Below, one piece after another: positions 38,041-49,440 of a DNA stretch of 64,000 nucleotides. Numbering within the stretch: position 1 is the stretch's first letter; every line of letters begins with the position of its first letter. The notes under the pieces were generated by a model, which was not told the origin of the DNA, searched no databases, and saw only the letters and a program-made list of their open reading frames with translations. The position numbers and the translations under genes are program-made. Origin of the DNA: Romanomermis culicivorax (Eukaryota > Nematoda > Enoplea > Mermithida > Mermithidae); contig CAWUHX010000119.1 in assembly GCA_963922205.1 (NCBI GenBank), forward strand, positions 372,001-436,000, given 5' to 3'.

Positions 38041-39222
38041 CGGCATAAGTCGGTGTTACTAAGAACGAAAGCTGCAGCTTGGCGAAGCTGTTGCTGGGCA
38101 CTAGATTAAGCTCCAGCGTAACATTTTTCATATGTTTTGCGCTGGAAGTTAAGCTGTAGCTTAAGTTCTTGTGTCGACATTTTTTGTGCCTCTACGATGT
38201 TTATTAGTCTATTGTGTCCCTACGATGTTTATTTTCTTCTGTGTGCATAATCCGACAGCAGTACCTACAATCTGTTTTTCTTGAAATGCTTCTAAATGAT
38301 AGAAGTGGAAAGCAAGTACTCTTTTAAATTTCAACGATTTTCTGCCAAACCATTTGTCAAATGAGACTGAAAATTTAAAAGCTTATTCAATCAGCCTTTT
38401 ACAATTTTTTGAATAAAAATTGTACAGTAAAAGCTTTGTGCATGCAATTTTAACACAGTTTATTTTTGTTCTTTTTCAATTTAGAAGCATTTCATAAAAA
38501 ACGAATTGTAGTACCTATATGCATTGAACATATTGAGAAATACTAACATGGGTAGCATATATGTATAAATAAAGTGATTAGTCGTTATCGATTTTCTAGG
38601 AAAATTTTCACAACTTTTGTCTTTCATTATCACTTTTTTGTCCTTGTCCTTGCTTTTTGTCACCTTGAGTGGTAGTGTCATCAAAAGTTTTTATCACCTT
38701 GGGTTGTAGTGTCAACAAAACTTCGTTAATTTATTCATTCATCGATCCTATTGCTGATCTTCTTGATGAAAATAAAAAATGAAAATGAAATTCACGAAAA
38801 AGATGGTCATGGAAAATACGATTCAGATGGTCACGGAAAATATGATTTCTATGAACTCTATCTTGACGTTCTTCTTCGTCAAGCAATAAAACCAAACGAC
38901 CAGCCATTATCGTATAACAACATAAAATACAAACTTAAGACAGCTACCTCCCAGTCTTAACTTTTTCGCGTCAAGTTACAGCTTAACTTTCGTAATATTG
39001 GTCTGACTTAAGCTCCAGCTTAACGGTCGAACGGACTTGAGTCCGAGACTTACGTTTGTATCTCAAGTTCCTTGCTCAGCTGCAGTTTAACAATTTTTTA
39101 GTAATACGGGCCAAGCTGGTGCTCAGCTGGAGCGTAACTTTTTTTATATGTTATAACGTTGTAGACGCTTAAGTTGAATCTTAAGCTCCAGCTTAAGTGG
39201 CAATAGTAATACCGGCCCCTGA
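37950..39222. mobile_element. DNA-transposon-like block with AGCT palindromes
   Basis: About ten short palindromes of the form TTAAGCTNCAGCTTAA are clustered at both ends of this block (37950-38165 and 38955-39205). The right end closes with AGTAATACCGGCCCC; its complement GGGGCCGGTATTACT resembles TCGGTGTTACT near 38050, as expected of degenerate terminal inverted repeats. A small frame near 38750 carries a doubled KYDSDGHGKYD stretch but is not recognisable. The transposon interpretation and exact borders are uncertain. Confidence 0.45.
38282..38494. mobile_element. 213-bp MITE with perfect 16-bp inverted ends
   Basis: The block starts TGAAATGCTTCTAAAT and ends with its exact reverse complement. 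It contains GTGGAAAGCAAGTACT and an AAGCTTTGTGCATG-like stretch. Both recur in the GPCR introns at 59525-59722 and, in part, near 58190, so this is a small dispersed family. It is non-coding and nested inside the palindrome-rich block. Confidence 0.75.
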
Positions 39223-40068
39223 TTTTCTCAGACCAACATTCCCTAGTCTGCAATGAATGCTAATTTTAAATTGTTTTTATCATGAAAAAAGAATAGTAAG
39301 CAAGCAGCTTATTTTAAAAGCTGACAAAAAATTGCGTGTGTCATTCCGAATGCGAGTTAGAAATTCCGAATGAATTCAAAAAGAATAAAAAAACAATTTG
39401 ATTCTAAGGTTTAAAACTTTTGAATGAAAGATTTGCATACCCCATCTTTTTGCTAACAACTTGAATAAGTATTGATTCCGCCGTTTATCTATACACAAAG
39501 TGTTTTTACAAAATGAATTAGAGGTAAATCCCATATGAGCGACTAAATAAAAAATGTAAACAGAATATGAATAATGAGAAAGTGGATGAACAATGAGATA
39601 TAAAAAGAATAAAAGAGAAAAACACAAGAAAATGAAAACAAAGAGAAAAATTATATAATATGAAAAGTAGGAGACGGAAAAAAGTGAGAAAAGTGAAATA
39701 AGGAAAAGAGAAAAAGGAAGAAAAAAACAAAAAGTGGGGAAAATACTCAATGGTGGGAAAATGCTTTGACCTGAATTTCTCCAAAGTCATGAAAAAATGT
39801 GAAGAAAACATTCTTGAGCTGTAAATATTTTTCAAATCATTTAATTTTCAGCTTTTTTATTTTCCTCTGATCTAATGTTTTTGTGCTCTATTGTCCTGCA
39901 CTTAATGTCTCTGCGCCCCACTGTCCATGCTCTATTGTCCTGCACTCTGGTGGCCCTTCTCGTATTCCATAATAGTCCGTTTTTATAAAATAACGTTAAA
40001 ATGAACAATGATACAAGTACTAATTTAGTAGAATATGTCCGGATGGGGTAGAAAAACAAGAATATACT
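39223..40068. other. Purine-rich, gene-free stretch
   Basis: From about 39560 to 39735 the plus strand is nearly all A and G, which creates long Phe/Leu/Ser minus-strand frames without coding character. Near 39885-39950 the words CTCTATTGTCCTGCACT occur twice. I see no gene. Confidence 0.5.
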
Positions 40069-40116
40069 TGCTTGTTTAATTGCTAAGCTAGAAAAAGGAG
40101 TGAACTAAATTTTTAA

Positions 40117-42646
40117 GACAAGATTTCTGAGAGGATTCGGCTTTGTTGTGATAAGTAAAAAATTAACCCTACCTGAAAATCACATATTTTTTATAACTTG
40201 ATGCGCTAGGAACGAGAATGGTATTCCTTTCGTCTGAAAATCAAACCTCGCATGGCTACAGTAAGACGAAAGTTGAAAATTTTCGATTTTTCAATTTTTG
40301 ACATACACTTCTTTAAACTTTTGCAAGTTTAGATACGTCAGACATCATGTTCTGAAAATTTACCCAATATTAGGCCAATAGATGAGCCACAATTTACTGT
40401 AGGATTAATTAGTGCAAAGCGCTTATTAGGAATACAGTAATGCTTGAAACATTAAATTTTGAAAGCGAAAACTACCATTTTTTCACAAAAATCATTCTAT
40501 GTACTGCTAAAGCTCAGAAGGATCAAAAAATTCCTTATAGAATAGATAGCTTACTATTTCTTCCACCTGCTGACAAAAAATTACAGAAATTCATGTACTG
40601 CTAGAGGGTCGCACAACCTGAAGTTTGAATACTATCCTATTATTGTATTTTCTGGAAGTTCCGACCTCTACAGTGAAACGACTAGAGCTTGATAAATTTT
40701 AAAAATGAGACAGTAATACAAGTTTCGTATGGGGAATATTAATATGATTCCCAAACTCATTAGAAAATAAAATTCGTCGGGCTACAGTATCCCAAAGTTT
40801 GGAATTTTCTCATTTTCTAGCATTTTTCTGTCTATTTACATGACTCGAGATGTATCGGCCTAGGAATGAAATAACTTTGTTATTGACTGCGTATTTGATA
40901 CAGAATACAATGCTCTATAGTGTGATATGAAAATGTTTTTTGAATTTTGCATTTTACACTTTTTACGAAGTTTCAAAATGTCAAAAGTGACACCATAAAA
41001 ATGATGAAAAAACAGATTTCTCTTCACAAAAATGACTATGTGTAGTGCCAAAGCCAAAAGCACCCAAAACTTACCTATACGGTGGATATATTACGATGTC
41101 TGCTAGTTGCATGCAAAAAATTTCTCTGTGCAGTGCGCCAAGATATGGTACGGCCTGATTTGATTACTAGAATAGGGGATGATGAAATATTCATGCGGCC
41201 AGACTGGGCCATGAAAATTCTACCAATCAGTGGCCGTGAAGATCAATCAAACTGGTACTGCAAGAGAGGGATACCTCGGCATATTACATACATCCTAGCT
41301 AATATCAGCGGTTAGCTCCACTCGAGGACTTACATAAATGTATTTGATCCACTATCACAAGATCATTACAATCATCAGCGCAAACATTGTGATCATCTGT
41401 GATACAATACTGTGATACAATACTGTGAGTCAAACAAAAACTTCCGAACATAGGTCTGGCTTATATCCCCTCAGACAATTCTGGTTGCTACGATGGATCC
41501 AATACTTTAGGCTCTATGCATGTAATCTCCAAACAATGGGCTTGGCAGTAAGACAATGTGATTTTTTTGAACCTCAGTTTGGCAAAGGACCGTGTGATCA
41601 TATTGCAGCAGTGGTGAAGCGGCAAGTTCGCCTGTTCGTAAGTCAAAATAATAAATGCACTAATCGTAAAATATTCACTGTATATAGAAATTTTGAGTGC
41701 TTTTGGCTTTAGCAGTACATATAGTCATTGTTATGGAGAATAACCTGCTTTTTCATTATTTTTCTCATTTTTGACATTTTAAAACATCGTAAAAAGTGTA
41801 AAATTCAAAATTCAAAAAACATTTTCATATCACACTACAGAGCATTGTATCCTGTATCAAATACACGGTCAATAACAAAGTTACTTCATGCCTAGGCCGA
41901 TACATCTCAAGTCACGTAAACAGACAGAAAAATGCTAAAAAATGCAAAAATTCCAAACTTTGGGAAACTGTAGCCTGGTGAATTTTATTTTTTACAAAGT
42001 TTGGGATATTAATATTTACCATACAAAACTTGTATTACTGTCTCATTTTTAAAAGTTATCAAGCTCAATTAGTTCCACAGTGGAGGTCAGAACTTCCAGA
42101 AAATACAATTATAAGACAGTGTTCAAACTTCAGGTTGTGCAACCCTCTAGCAGTACATGAATTTCTGTAATTTTTTGTCAGCAGGTAGGAGACATCGTAA
42201 GCTATCTATTGTATAATGAATTTTTTGGTCCTTCTGAGCATTAGCAGTATATAGGATGGTTTTTGTGAAAAAATGACAAATTTTGCTCTCAAAATTTGAT
42301 GTTTCAAGGATCAGTGTATTCCTAATAAGCACTTTACTCTAATGAATCCTACAGTAAATTGTAGCCCATCTATTGACCAAATATTGGGTAAATTTTCAGA
42401 ACACGATGTCTGACATACGTAAAGTTGCAGAAGTTGAAAGAAGTGTATGTCAAAAATCGAAAAAATCGAAAATTTTCATTTTTTGTCTTACTGTAGCTAT
42501 GCGAGTTTTGATTTCCAGACGAAATGAATATCATTTTCGTTCGTAGCGCATCAAGTTACACCAAATATGTGATTTTCAGGTGGGGTTAATTTTTTGCTTA
42601 TCACAACTCTCTGTATAAGAAGCTGAATTCTCTCAGACATTGTCTC
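40117..42646. mobile_element. TTAA-flanked DNA transposon with about 1-kb inverted arms
   Basis: TTAA at 40113-40116 and again at 42647-42650 flanks 2530 bases. Termini read GACAAGATTTCTGAGAG and, on the other strand, GAGACAATGTCTGAGAG. The arms, about 40117-41105 and 41655-42646, are imperfect inverted repeats of each other along their whole length (for example CTACAGTAAGACGAAA and TGCTGACAAAAAATTACAGA, with their complements in the right arm). A copy of the target repeat near 48030 has a single TTAA and no insert. A TTAA duplication is typical of piggyBac and Kolobok elements. The internal protein fossils do not let me choose with confidence. Confidence 0.85.
41105..41660 (+). pseudogene. 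Fossil transposase fragments inside the TTAA element
   Basis: Two protein-like segments lie between the inverted arms. The first (about 41150-41315) contains RPDWAMKILP, then GREDQSNWYCKRGIPRH. The second (about 41490-41655) contains QCDFFEPQFGKGPCDHIAAV followed by KRQVRLFV. Asp-x-x-Met-Lys followed by Lys-Arg-Gly-Ile and a His, then a Gly-Lys-Gly-x-Cys-Asp motif with a following Lys, recalls DDE-type transposase proteins found as repeats in many animal genomes. I recognise the pattern but cannot name the superfamily. Stops separate the pieces and no start is evident, so this is a deletion derivative. Confidence 0.6.
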
Positions 42647-43469
42647 TTAAGAACTTGGGTTAAAGTTTGAAAAATCTACTATTGTAATATTGGATTTTCA
42701 TTCTTTCGCATTAAAAAACGTTCCATGTCCGTGGAAAAGTATATTCTGCAGCTTCGTGCATTTTGTCCACCCATAGCATTGTATCAACCACAGTAAATTT
42801 GTTCTGAATGAAAACTATATGCAAACTAACGGCTGACTTCCCTCAAATGTGGAGAAATGCTAAACCAATAGCAATACAGCATTGTAAGTCCTGACTGATC
42901 CAAATCTATGTGTCTAACCATAGTTGAAAAATACTGCAAAAAAATAAAATTAATAATGGATTATTATAATCGTTGAAAGGGCGTCATTAGGGGCTATAAA
43001 AAACCTGGGGTTAGTTGCACTAACCGAATATGAGAATAATCTGAATCTTTGAATTAAATTTCTGAATCTCAGTCGTGCTTCATTGTGGGTACTCAGATAT
43101 TTTGGGCACCTGAATATACCTGGGTACCCAGGTCAATTTTAAAAATGCAACCTGGGCCCTGTTGCATAAAAGTCAATAGTCTATTGAATTCAATAGTTCT
43201 ATTGAATTCAAAAGTTCCCAATAGTGTATTGAAATTCTGTTGCATAAGAAACTATTGAAGACTGTGGAATTCAATAGGACTTTTTCAATAGTAGTCTCCT
43301 CGAACCAGTCATTTTTCCTGTTCTTTGTTCTTGTATTGAATTGAGGTGCTTTTGTATTTTCGTTAGCAGTGTTTGATGCCAATTAATAATTTCACTGCTA
43401 ATCAGTCTAACTTTTTAAGAAAATGAATGAAAATCAATGTATGATTTTTTTGGATTTAATTTAGCCCAA

Positions 43470-44135
43470 AAAAATATTTTATTTGGATCATTTTCTGATA
43501 CTTTGACCAAAGAAGATGAGACAGCAGCTTGGAAAAGAATTATTGATGATTGTGCTCAAATTTAATGATTTAATCCTGTTCCAACTGGTAAGCCTTGGAG
43601 CCACATTCGAGATTCCATTTGACCAAAATTTAAAAATTACACTATGAGAAAAAGAAATGCAAAACAAAAAACCGGAACAGTTGGTGGTGCTGATGGGAAA
43701 TATTCCAAAATTGATTTGAAAGTTCTCGATATTATTGGCTCCGAATCACCAGCAGTTGAAGGCTTTAATGTGCCTGAAGCAGGACAACCACCAATTTCTA
43801 ATTTTATTGAACATTCGTCTTCATCAGATATGCCGGTTGCCAGTTTTACTCCAAAAACTGATCAAAAAATTAATAAGAGGTGTTTACATTAACCGGTGGA
43901 TTGCGATTCAACATTAGAACGAAAATACATCTTGAAATACCGAAAATTGGAAATCGAAATTGATGAGACTGCATTAAGGTGTGAAAATATCCGTTTACAA
44001 AATAAAAAATTAGAGCTTGAAATTCGCAAATAGCAACGAGAAGAAGTCAACGAAGGTGCTCAGTCAAGACCACCATCAAATTTTTCTATTCCAGTAATGA
44101 ATACAACAGATTTCCAATGTAGGGCCCATGTTTAA
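43470..44135 (+). pseudogene. Myb/SANT-like partner protein of Harbinger (several stops)
   Basis: One frame runs from about 43470 to the stop at 44133. It reads like the Myb/SANT-like (trihelix-type) partner encoded by Harbinger elements: LTKEDETAAWKRIIDD, then GKPWSHIRDSI, KFKNYTMRKRN and KTGTVGG, with a C-terminal charged, coiled-coil-like segment (RKLEIEIDETALR and onward). In-frame stops occur at about 43563-43568 (two), 43619, 43890 and 44031, so no functional product is expected. In active relatives this protein works with the transposase in nuclear import or DNA binding; that role is known for the family, not shown here. Confidence 0.75.
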
Positions 44136-44165
44136 TTCTTAATTGCATAAGTGTTCGTTTTAATG

Positions 44166-44719
44166 ACTGGCGGATTTAAGGGGGAAGGTGGGGGGGGGGG
44201 TGGCGGCCGCTCTCCCCCATTGGGCCAACAAATTTTTTGTAAGCATGAGCGCTAAATGGATAAAAAGAAAGAAATGAAAATATGTATATTTCCGACTTTT
44301 CAGGCTTGTTTCAGTCATAAATTGAAGCTAAATCACAAAATTTGTGCAATTATATATTATTTCCAGTATTAACAGTCATTCTTTTGATTTTGTATTAACT
44401 TTTCAGTATTAACAGTCATTCTTTTGATTTTGTTACACTTTTTTACTTCTGCACTCATTTCTGTGCGGAAGTTAAACACAGAAATGAGTGCAGAAGTAAA
44501 AAAACTAACACATTGAAAATATTTTTTCATGTAGCTTAGGTAGAAAGACGTTCCCAAACACTGTTTTTTGCAGAGTGCAAAGATTCCGAAAGTACAAACA
44601 AAAATATGGTGCATCTTTGTACTGGTGCAAAGAACGCTTTTTTGTACATTGCAAGGTAATATATTGTATTGAACCTTATTCCCTATGTCCACCCTCTCTT
44701 AATTCCTGGATCCGCTTGG
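44166..44719. mobile_element. hAT-like MITE nested in the Harbinger element (tentative)
   Basis: The left edge, CTGGCGGATTTAAGGGGG followed by a G-run, resembles the CAGTGGCGGATCYAGG ends of non-autonomous hAT elements. The right edge, AATTCCTGGATCCGC, is an imperfect inverted match. The inside has a duplicated TATTAACAGTCATTCTTTTG and a strong hairpin. I cannot point to a clear 8-bp duplication, so the borders are approximate. Confidence 0.4.
44439..44503. repeat. Perfect 27-bp inverted repeat with 11-base loop
   Basis: 44439-44465 is the exact reverse complement of 44477-44503; each arm contains ACTTCTGCACTCATTTCTGT or its complement. A hairpin this long and perfect inside otherwise decayed DNA implies recent origin or template switching. 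Confidence 0.95.
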
Positions 44720-45015
44720 TAGTCAGTCATAAGAAAAATGTAGAAGTTTTATTTTAAGAAAACTACTGTTTTATAGATTGACAGCAATGGAGCAATTTCG
44801 ATTATGGACCATTGAAGACTATAGAAGATACTACTTACCGATTTCTATAATCATCTGTCAAATTTCAATTATACTTTTCCAAGTGTTTTGTTCTTTTACC
44901 GATTCATATGTATCTTTTGTGGTTTATGAATCGATATTTGAAATGTGTATTGCAATGAATGAACCACGGTCATACACCTTTGACTTTTTATAAAACCATT
45001 AAATAAATACATATA

Positions 45016-46035
45016 TCAAAACAATGACACAATTTGACTTCTTCGAACAGATCCAGGTTCATCTAAATCAGTCTCATCTTCCGCTTGAAAATTAGCATCT
45101 CTTTCATTTGGTAAGAAATCCAGATCGTCTGAAAAGTCTTCATCCGTAATTAGCATATTATGCAAGGCTACACCGCTTAATATTACCTTGGAAGCTGAAA
45201 TCGGATCTAAATGCATTTGCTGCAATAGAACTCCAATTGCACATTCAATTAGTTGTCTAGTTGTTTTATGGGCTCTATTGAAGTGTTCTTCTTGATCAGT
45301 TGAACAATTAAGTAATGGCGTTAAAATATAGTTCGTATTGGTGTAACCAGAATCAGCTAATAAATAGCATCCAGGATAAGGTTCCCAGCCATTTCCAAAT
45401 TTTTGGGACAAATTGCTGTCACAGAAAACTCGAGCATCATTTACTGAACCCAGCCAGATAGCTGAAACGAAATAGAATTTCAAGTCTGGTCCACATGCTA
45501 ACATCATATTAATTGAATGATTTCTGTGCCTATTGACATACTGTAATTCGTTTTCTAATGGCCTTATAATATCGCAATGTGTTCCATCTATACATCCAAT
45601 AACACAGGGTAACTTTCCAAATTTATAAAATTTATTCGTAATAATATGCAAATTTTCTGGCCATTCAACAACATTGGCCAAAATTCTATCATTAACAGCA
45701 TCCACAAATCTCTTTAATGTTTGTGATACAGTTAACCTGTGAACCCCTTGAACATCACCAATTAATTTAAAGTCGTCATTTGTAGCCAAATATCGCAAAA
45801 AAAGTAGAATTTATTGTTCCATAGTAAGAGCAACATTTCGTTTTGTTGGATGCTCAATAAATGGCTGTAATTCATCGATTAACAAATTAACGTGTTCATC
45901 ACTGAGTCGAAATCTGGATAAATATTCACAAGGCAATAAATTAAGGTTAATTCGAGGCTGAAAAATCCTTCGTCTTCTCTTTTTAGCACAATGAAAAGTC
46001 TCATTTTCACTATCCGATGATGAACTGTGAACCAT
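45016..46035 (-). pseudogene. PIF/Harbinger transposase (DDE_Tnp_4, HARBI1-like), one in-frame stop
   Basis: A 339-codon frame starts at the ATG 46033-46035 and is interrupted once by TAA at 45811-45813, where relatives usually have Gln (TMEQ, stop, ILLFLRYLAT). N-terminal part: acidic and basic leader, then a helical region (FRLSDEHVNLLIDELQPFIE). Catalytic part: first Asp in VIGCIDGTHCDI, second Asp in YLLADSGYTN, and Glu in HKTTRQLIECAIGVL. These are the DDE residues that cut and join DNA in this superfamily. The C-terminus is acidic. Because only one stop breaks it, this is a young loss or possibly a sequencing error. Confidence 0.9.
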
Positions 46036-46474
46036 CTAAAATGAAAATCAGGTTTCATTCAATAGTAAAATGTCTCAAAAAAGTAACCTTCTGAAAAATA
46101 GCTACAAAAGAGTCAATTCTCTACATCTAATTAAGAAAAAAATATTGACATGTAGACAAATGTATGCTTAACAAAAATAACTAAGTCCTCGAATAGTTTA
46201 TCTAAAAAGTTTCGAATTACAAAGTTTCAAAAGTGTCAAAAGGACGTTGAAAAAAAACCATTTTTCAATAGCAATAGACCTCACAAATGCCACTGATTAT
46301 TGAAATAGAAAGTTTTATGCAACACTTGCTAAAAATCAGGTTAAAAATTCATTATTGACAGCTATTGAATTAATTAGCAAATAGTATTTATTTTATGCAA
46401 CGGGTTTGTTCTATTGAACTATTGAATTCTATACTATTGACGACTATTGAACTTTTATGCAACAGGGCCCTGAG

Positions 46475-47455
46475 TGCCACCTAGGTATTCAGGTAACCTG
46501 TTTACCCGAATTTCTATTAAGGTATTGTATGGGTAAAACACTTATATACTCCAATGTTTAAGTACAAATATAGTGCTCAGATTGGGTATGCAAAATACCT
46601 AGGTAACATGAGTACTGTGAAGACTAGGTACCCAGGTCATAAGATTTCAAAGTGTGAAGCACTAATCCACAGTTTCAGCTAATCATAATGTCAAGAATAT
46701 TTTCTAGCAGAACTAACAATCCTTATATCAGGCTTAGGATTAGCTAATACTAAAAGTTGATTCCAGGTCCAGGAATTTCAGTTTAGAAATAAAAAATCCG
46801 AGAAAATAATGCAACCCAACAGCTCAAGATGGGAATAATCATGATGACATCAAGACTATAGAAATCACTTGACATCTTCGACATGTTAGTGCAACTGCTG
46901 AAACTGAGGTGGTTGTTTTAATGTTCTTATCTCTGAGCTTGAGGTTAAACCTTTAGTAGATATAAGCCCTGGTTACAGCCATTGCGCACTACCTGCAAAC
47001 AGGGCTACTGGATAGAGCATACAAAAAAGCCGTTGAAAAGTTTTTGATTCAGTCATGCACACACTACTTTGACAATTATCACTAAACTTATGTCTCTAAC
47101 TGGCTTGATCAATTTCACATGGAACAAAATTGCATCAGGCACAATTGCATCAGACATATTGTTCACTAATTACTCGTCTTTATCTCTGTTAATGTGATGG
47201 GATTTGCTCTGCTCTGGGCCGTTAAATCTTGATGAGTTATAGTCTTTTTTGATCAACCTCTGCATTGAATTGTATGTCACATTGAACAAAAAGTGTACAT
47301 GCAAATGCCGTATTTGTAAGGCAATGTTTCATGTCAATCTTATTTTCGAATTCGAGATTTTTGCTCATCTGTACGATTTTAACGCTTGGCATGTGATTGA
47401 TCTAGTTCTAAGAAGACTTCATGCTGTAGCTTTTTCTCTAAAAAATCTGAGTTGG
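46475..47455. other. Gene-free stretch with AGGTACCCAGG words
   Basis: Sequence on both sides of the Harbinger element (42990-43150 and 46475-46650) has repeated CCTAGGT and GGTACCCAGGT words, so the transposon landed in a pre-existing repeat. Nothing coding is recognised; the 71-codon plus-strand frame at 47249 is not convincing. Confidence 0.4.
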
Positions 47456-47869
47456 ATTTTATGAGTCAACCACAGTTGATTCCTGCTTAGTTGACAGTAA
47501 ATCAAGTAGAAAAGTTGAGTGTAATTGAAAAAATAGATGTGTGAGGGGTGATAGAGGGGGTATGTACCCAAAGAGTTTTGAAATCAGAAGTTTCTCGTAT
47601 GAAAAAAAATTTACTAAGCATTTCGGGATTTTTGTCTCAAAAAGTCCGGATCCACCTTTTCTGTAACCAACCTCTCCCAACTTGGAATCAGGGATGCACG
47701 GGAAGAATTTTCGAGAGGGGAATTGAACGCAAAAAAGGAATTTTCGAAAAAATTTCAATTTCTACTAATTCTTGTCAAAAAACCTGTTTTCCCATGTTTT
47801 TTGTTGGAAAAGTCAAAGGGGAATCAACTGACTTTTTCCAGAGCATGGCCAGGGGTATGCAGATTCTAA

Positions 47870-48075
47870 GTGGAAGATTTACTCCCCCTACCTATGTGTA
47901 TCAATGTTTGGTAGGTGTGCTGATGCTCTCAGCTGCAGAATATACTTTTCCACAGACATTTAAAAATATTTAATGAGAGAAAAGGAAAATCCAACATAAC
48001 AACACTCGATTTTTCAAACTTTAACCCAAGTTCTTAAAAATCTAGTCCACTCCTTTTTCTAGCTTGGCAACTACC
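47870..48075 (+). repeat. Uninterrupted copy of the repeat split at 40.1-42.8 kb
   Basis: Reverse complement of the 40070-40116 plus 42647-42800 flanks. A single TTAA is seen at about 48030 in the context AACCCAAGTTCTTAAAAATC. It serves as the empty site for the TTAA element. A 142-codon plus-strand frame overlaps from 47548; I do not recognise its product. Confidence 0.8.
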
Positions 48076-48079
48076 CAAC

Positions 48080-48900
48080 AAAAGATTTTCTTCTTTTGTC
48101 TGCCCCATGGGGACATATTCTAATATACTAGTCCACCTCTTCTCAATGGGCCTCAATCATGCATGAAAATCTTCATAGAAGCACATTGAAGTTTCAAATT
48201 TGGCCATCTTCACATCAAAGAAGCAATAAAAAACAATCTTAAGGCTACGAATTCTCACTTCAAATCCCAATAACACTACTGGTTCAATCTAAACTGCGAA
48301 TAATTCTGGCACTGTAGTGCATTATGCTGCCAAAAAATTATTTTTCTGAATGCTATAAGTATTATGTAACGAAATTGCGCCGAAATTGAATTGAGGCCAC
48401 ATTTTAGAAAAATGAAAAACGTCTTTGAGATTGCACCCCAAGATTCTTAGGCCGAAGTATAAAGCTTGGATATGGCACACCCATTGTGGAGCATGGTGGG
48501 ACCGGGGGCCTTTAAGAAGTGCGATTTTGCATGTTTTTGGGGCTCCGCCGAGTCCCAGATGCAGATAGAGGTGAAATGGCAACATGCACCTCGTAGTTTG
48601 AAATTGTGAAAAAACCCCAATGTTCTTCCCAAAATTATGAAAAAAATCCCAATGTTCTAGCTCTTAAGGCCAATGTATAGTCATCAGTAATCCGTGATCC
48701 TTTATCCTGAGTTCCTGATCCGATAAAGATCAGGAGAGGAAAGGACCAGGTAAGGTTGTCCTTAATATCCCTAAATTTAAGGAATACTAGATTTTATACA
48801 TTTTATTGATCTTGTACATTATATTGATTATTTTTTCCTTTGTGTTTATGTTACACATGTTTACATACATGTGTTTACATTATTTTGTCTGCCGTGTTTA
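48080..48900. other. No recognisable gene
   Basis: Low-similarity intergenic DNA. Near 48595-48650 the words CCCAATGTTCT recur in an imperfect duplication (AAAAACCCCAATGTTCTTCC and AAAATCCCAATGTTCTAGC). No coding or RNA feature supported. Confidence 0.4.
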
Positions 48901-48924
48901 TCGTTCATTTGTCATATTTTGATT

Positions 48925-49440
48925 TTCACTTAATTAATTTTTTAAATTATCAATTTTAAAATTTTTTTAATTATAAAATTTAAAATTTTTTTATTTTAAA
49001 TTTAAAATTTTTTAATTTTAAATTTAAAATTTTTTAATTTTAAATTTAAATTTTTTAACTTTAAATTTAGATTTTTTTAATTTTAAATTTGAAATTTTTT
49101 AATTTTAAATTTGAAATTTTTTTATTTTAAATTTAAAATTTTTTGATTTTAAATTTTCTAATTTCGAAAAAAATTTCCTAATTTTAAACATTCAATTTTT
49201 TTAATTTTGAATTTTTCAATTTTTCAATTATAAATTTTAATTTTTTTTGTTTTAATTTTAGAATTTTTTAATTTAGAATTCTTATTTTAAAATTTTTTAA
49301 TTTCAAGTTTACAAATTTTTTCATTTCAAATTTAAAATTTTTCATTTTAAATTTAAAATTTTTCAATTTTCAATTGTCAATTTTTTGAATTAATAAAAAT
49401 TGATATTTAAATTATTCTTTTTTAAAGTTAATTAATTTTT
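48925..49440. repeat. AT-only tandem repeat
   Basis: About 500 bases built from diverged units of the form TTTTTTAATTTTAAATTTAA (about 22 bases). G and C are almost absent. It is a simple satellite-like tract without coding meaning. Confidence 0.9.

Larger units (their letters stand above)
40070..42800 (-). repeat. Dispersed repeat interrupted by a TTAA-type transposon
   Basis: The flanks 40070-40116 and 42647 to about 42800 together read as the reverse complement of about 47870-48075. Shared words include GCTAGAAAAAGGAGTG on the left, and AACTTGGGTTAAAGTTTGAA plus GTGGAAAAGTATATTCTGCA on the right. This repeat is the target into which the element at 40117-42646 inserted. Confidence 0.8.
43155..46469. 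mobile_element. PIF/Harbinger DNA transposon
   Basis: Perfect terminal inverted repeats begin GGCCCTGTTGCATAAAAGT at 43155 and end with the exact reverse complement at 46469. They are flanked by CTG at 43152-43154 and CTG at 46470-46472, a 3-bp target duplication as expected for this superfamily although not the usual TWA. Further inside, both ends carry many CTATTGAA words. It carries the two standard Harbinger genes facing each other: a Myb-like gene on the plus strand and a DDE transposase on the minus strand. Both are damaged, so the copy is probably inactive. Length 3315 bp. Confidence 0.93.

Noticed and set aside
39376..39835. Phe/Leu/Ser-rich minus-strand frames like multi-pass membrane proteins
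   Set aside because: They lie over a nearly pure purine tract, which forces Phe, Leu and Ser codons on the opposite strand.
41082..42332. Host gene candidate in the 41-42 kb frames
   Set aside because: The frames lie between inverted arms of a TTAA-flanked element and carry transposase-like motifs with stops.
44195..44215. GGTGGCGGCCGCTCT, which matches a cloning-vector polylinker stretch
   Set aside because: The match is about 15 bases and lies in a G-rich hAT-like end; the sequence on both sides does not continue as vector.
47548..47973. 142-codon plus-strand frame
   Set aside because: It overlaps a dispersed repeat, no domain is recognisable, and the counterpart at 42.65-42.80 kb does not keep the frame.
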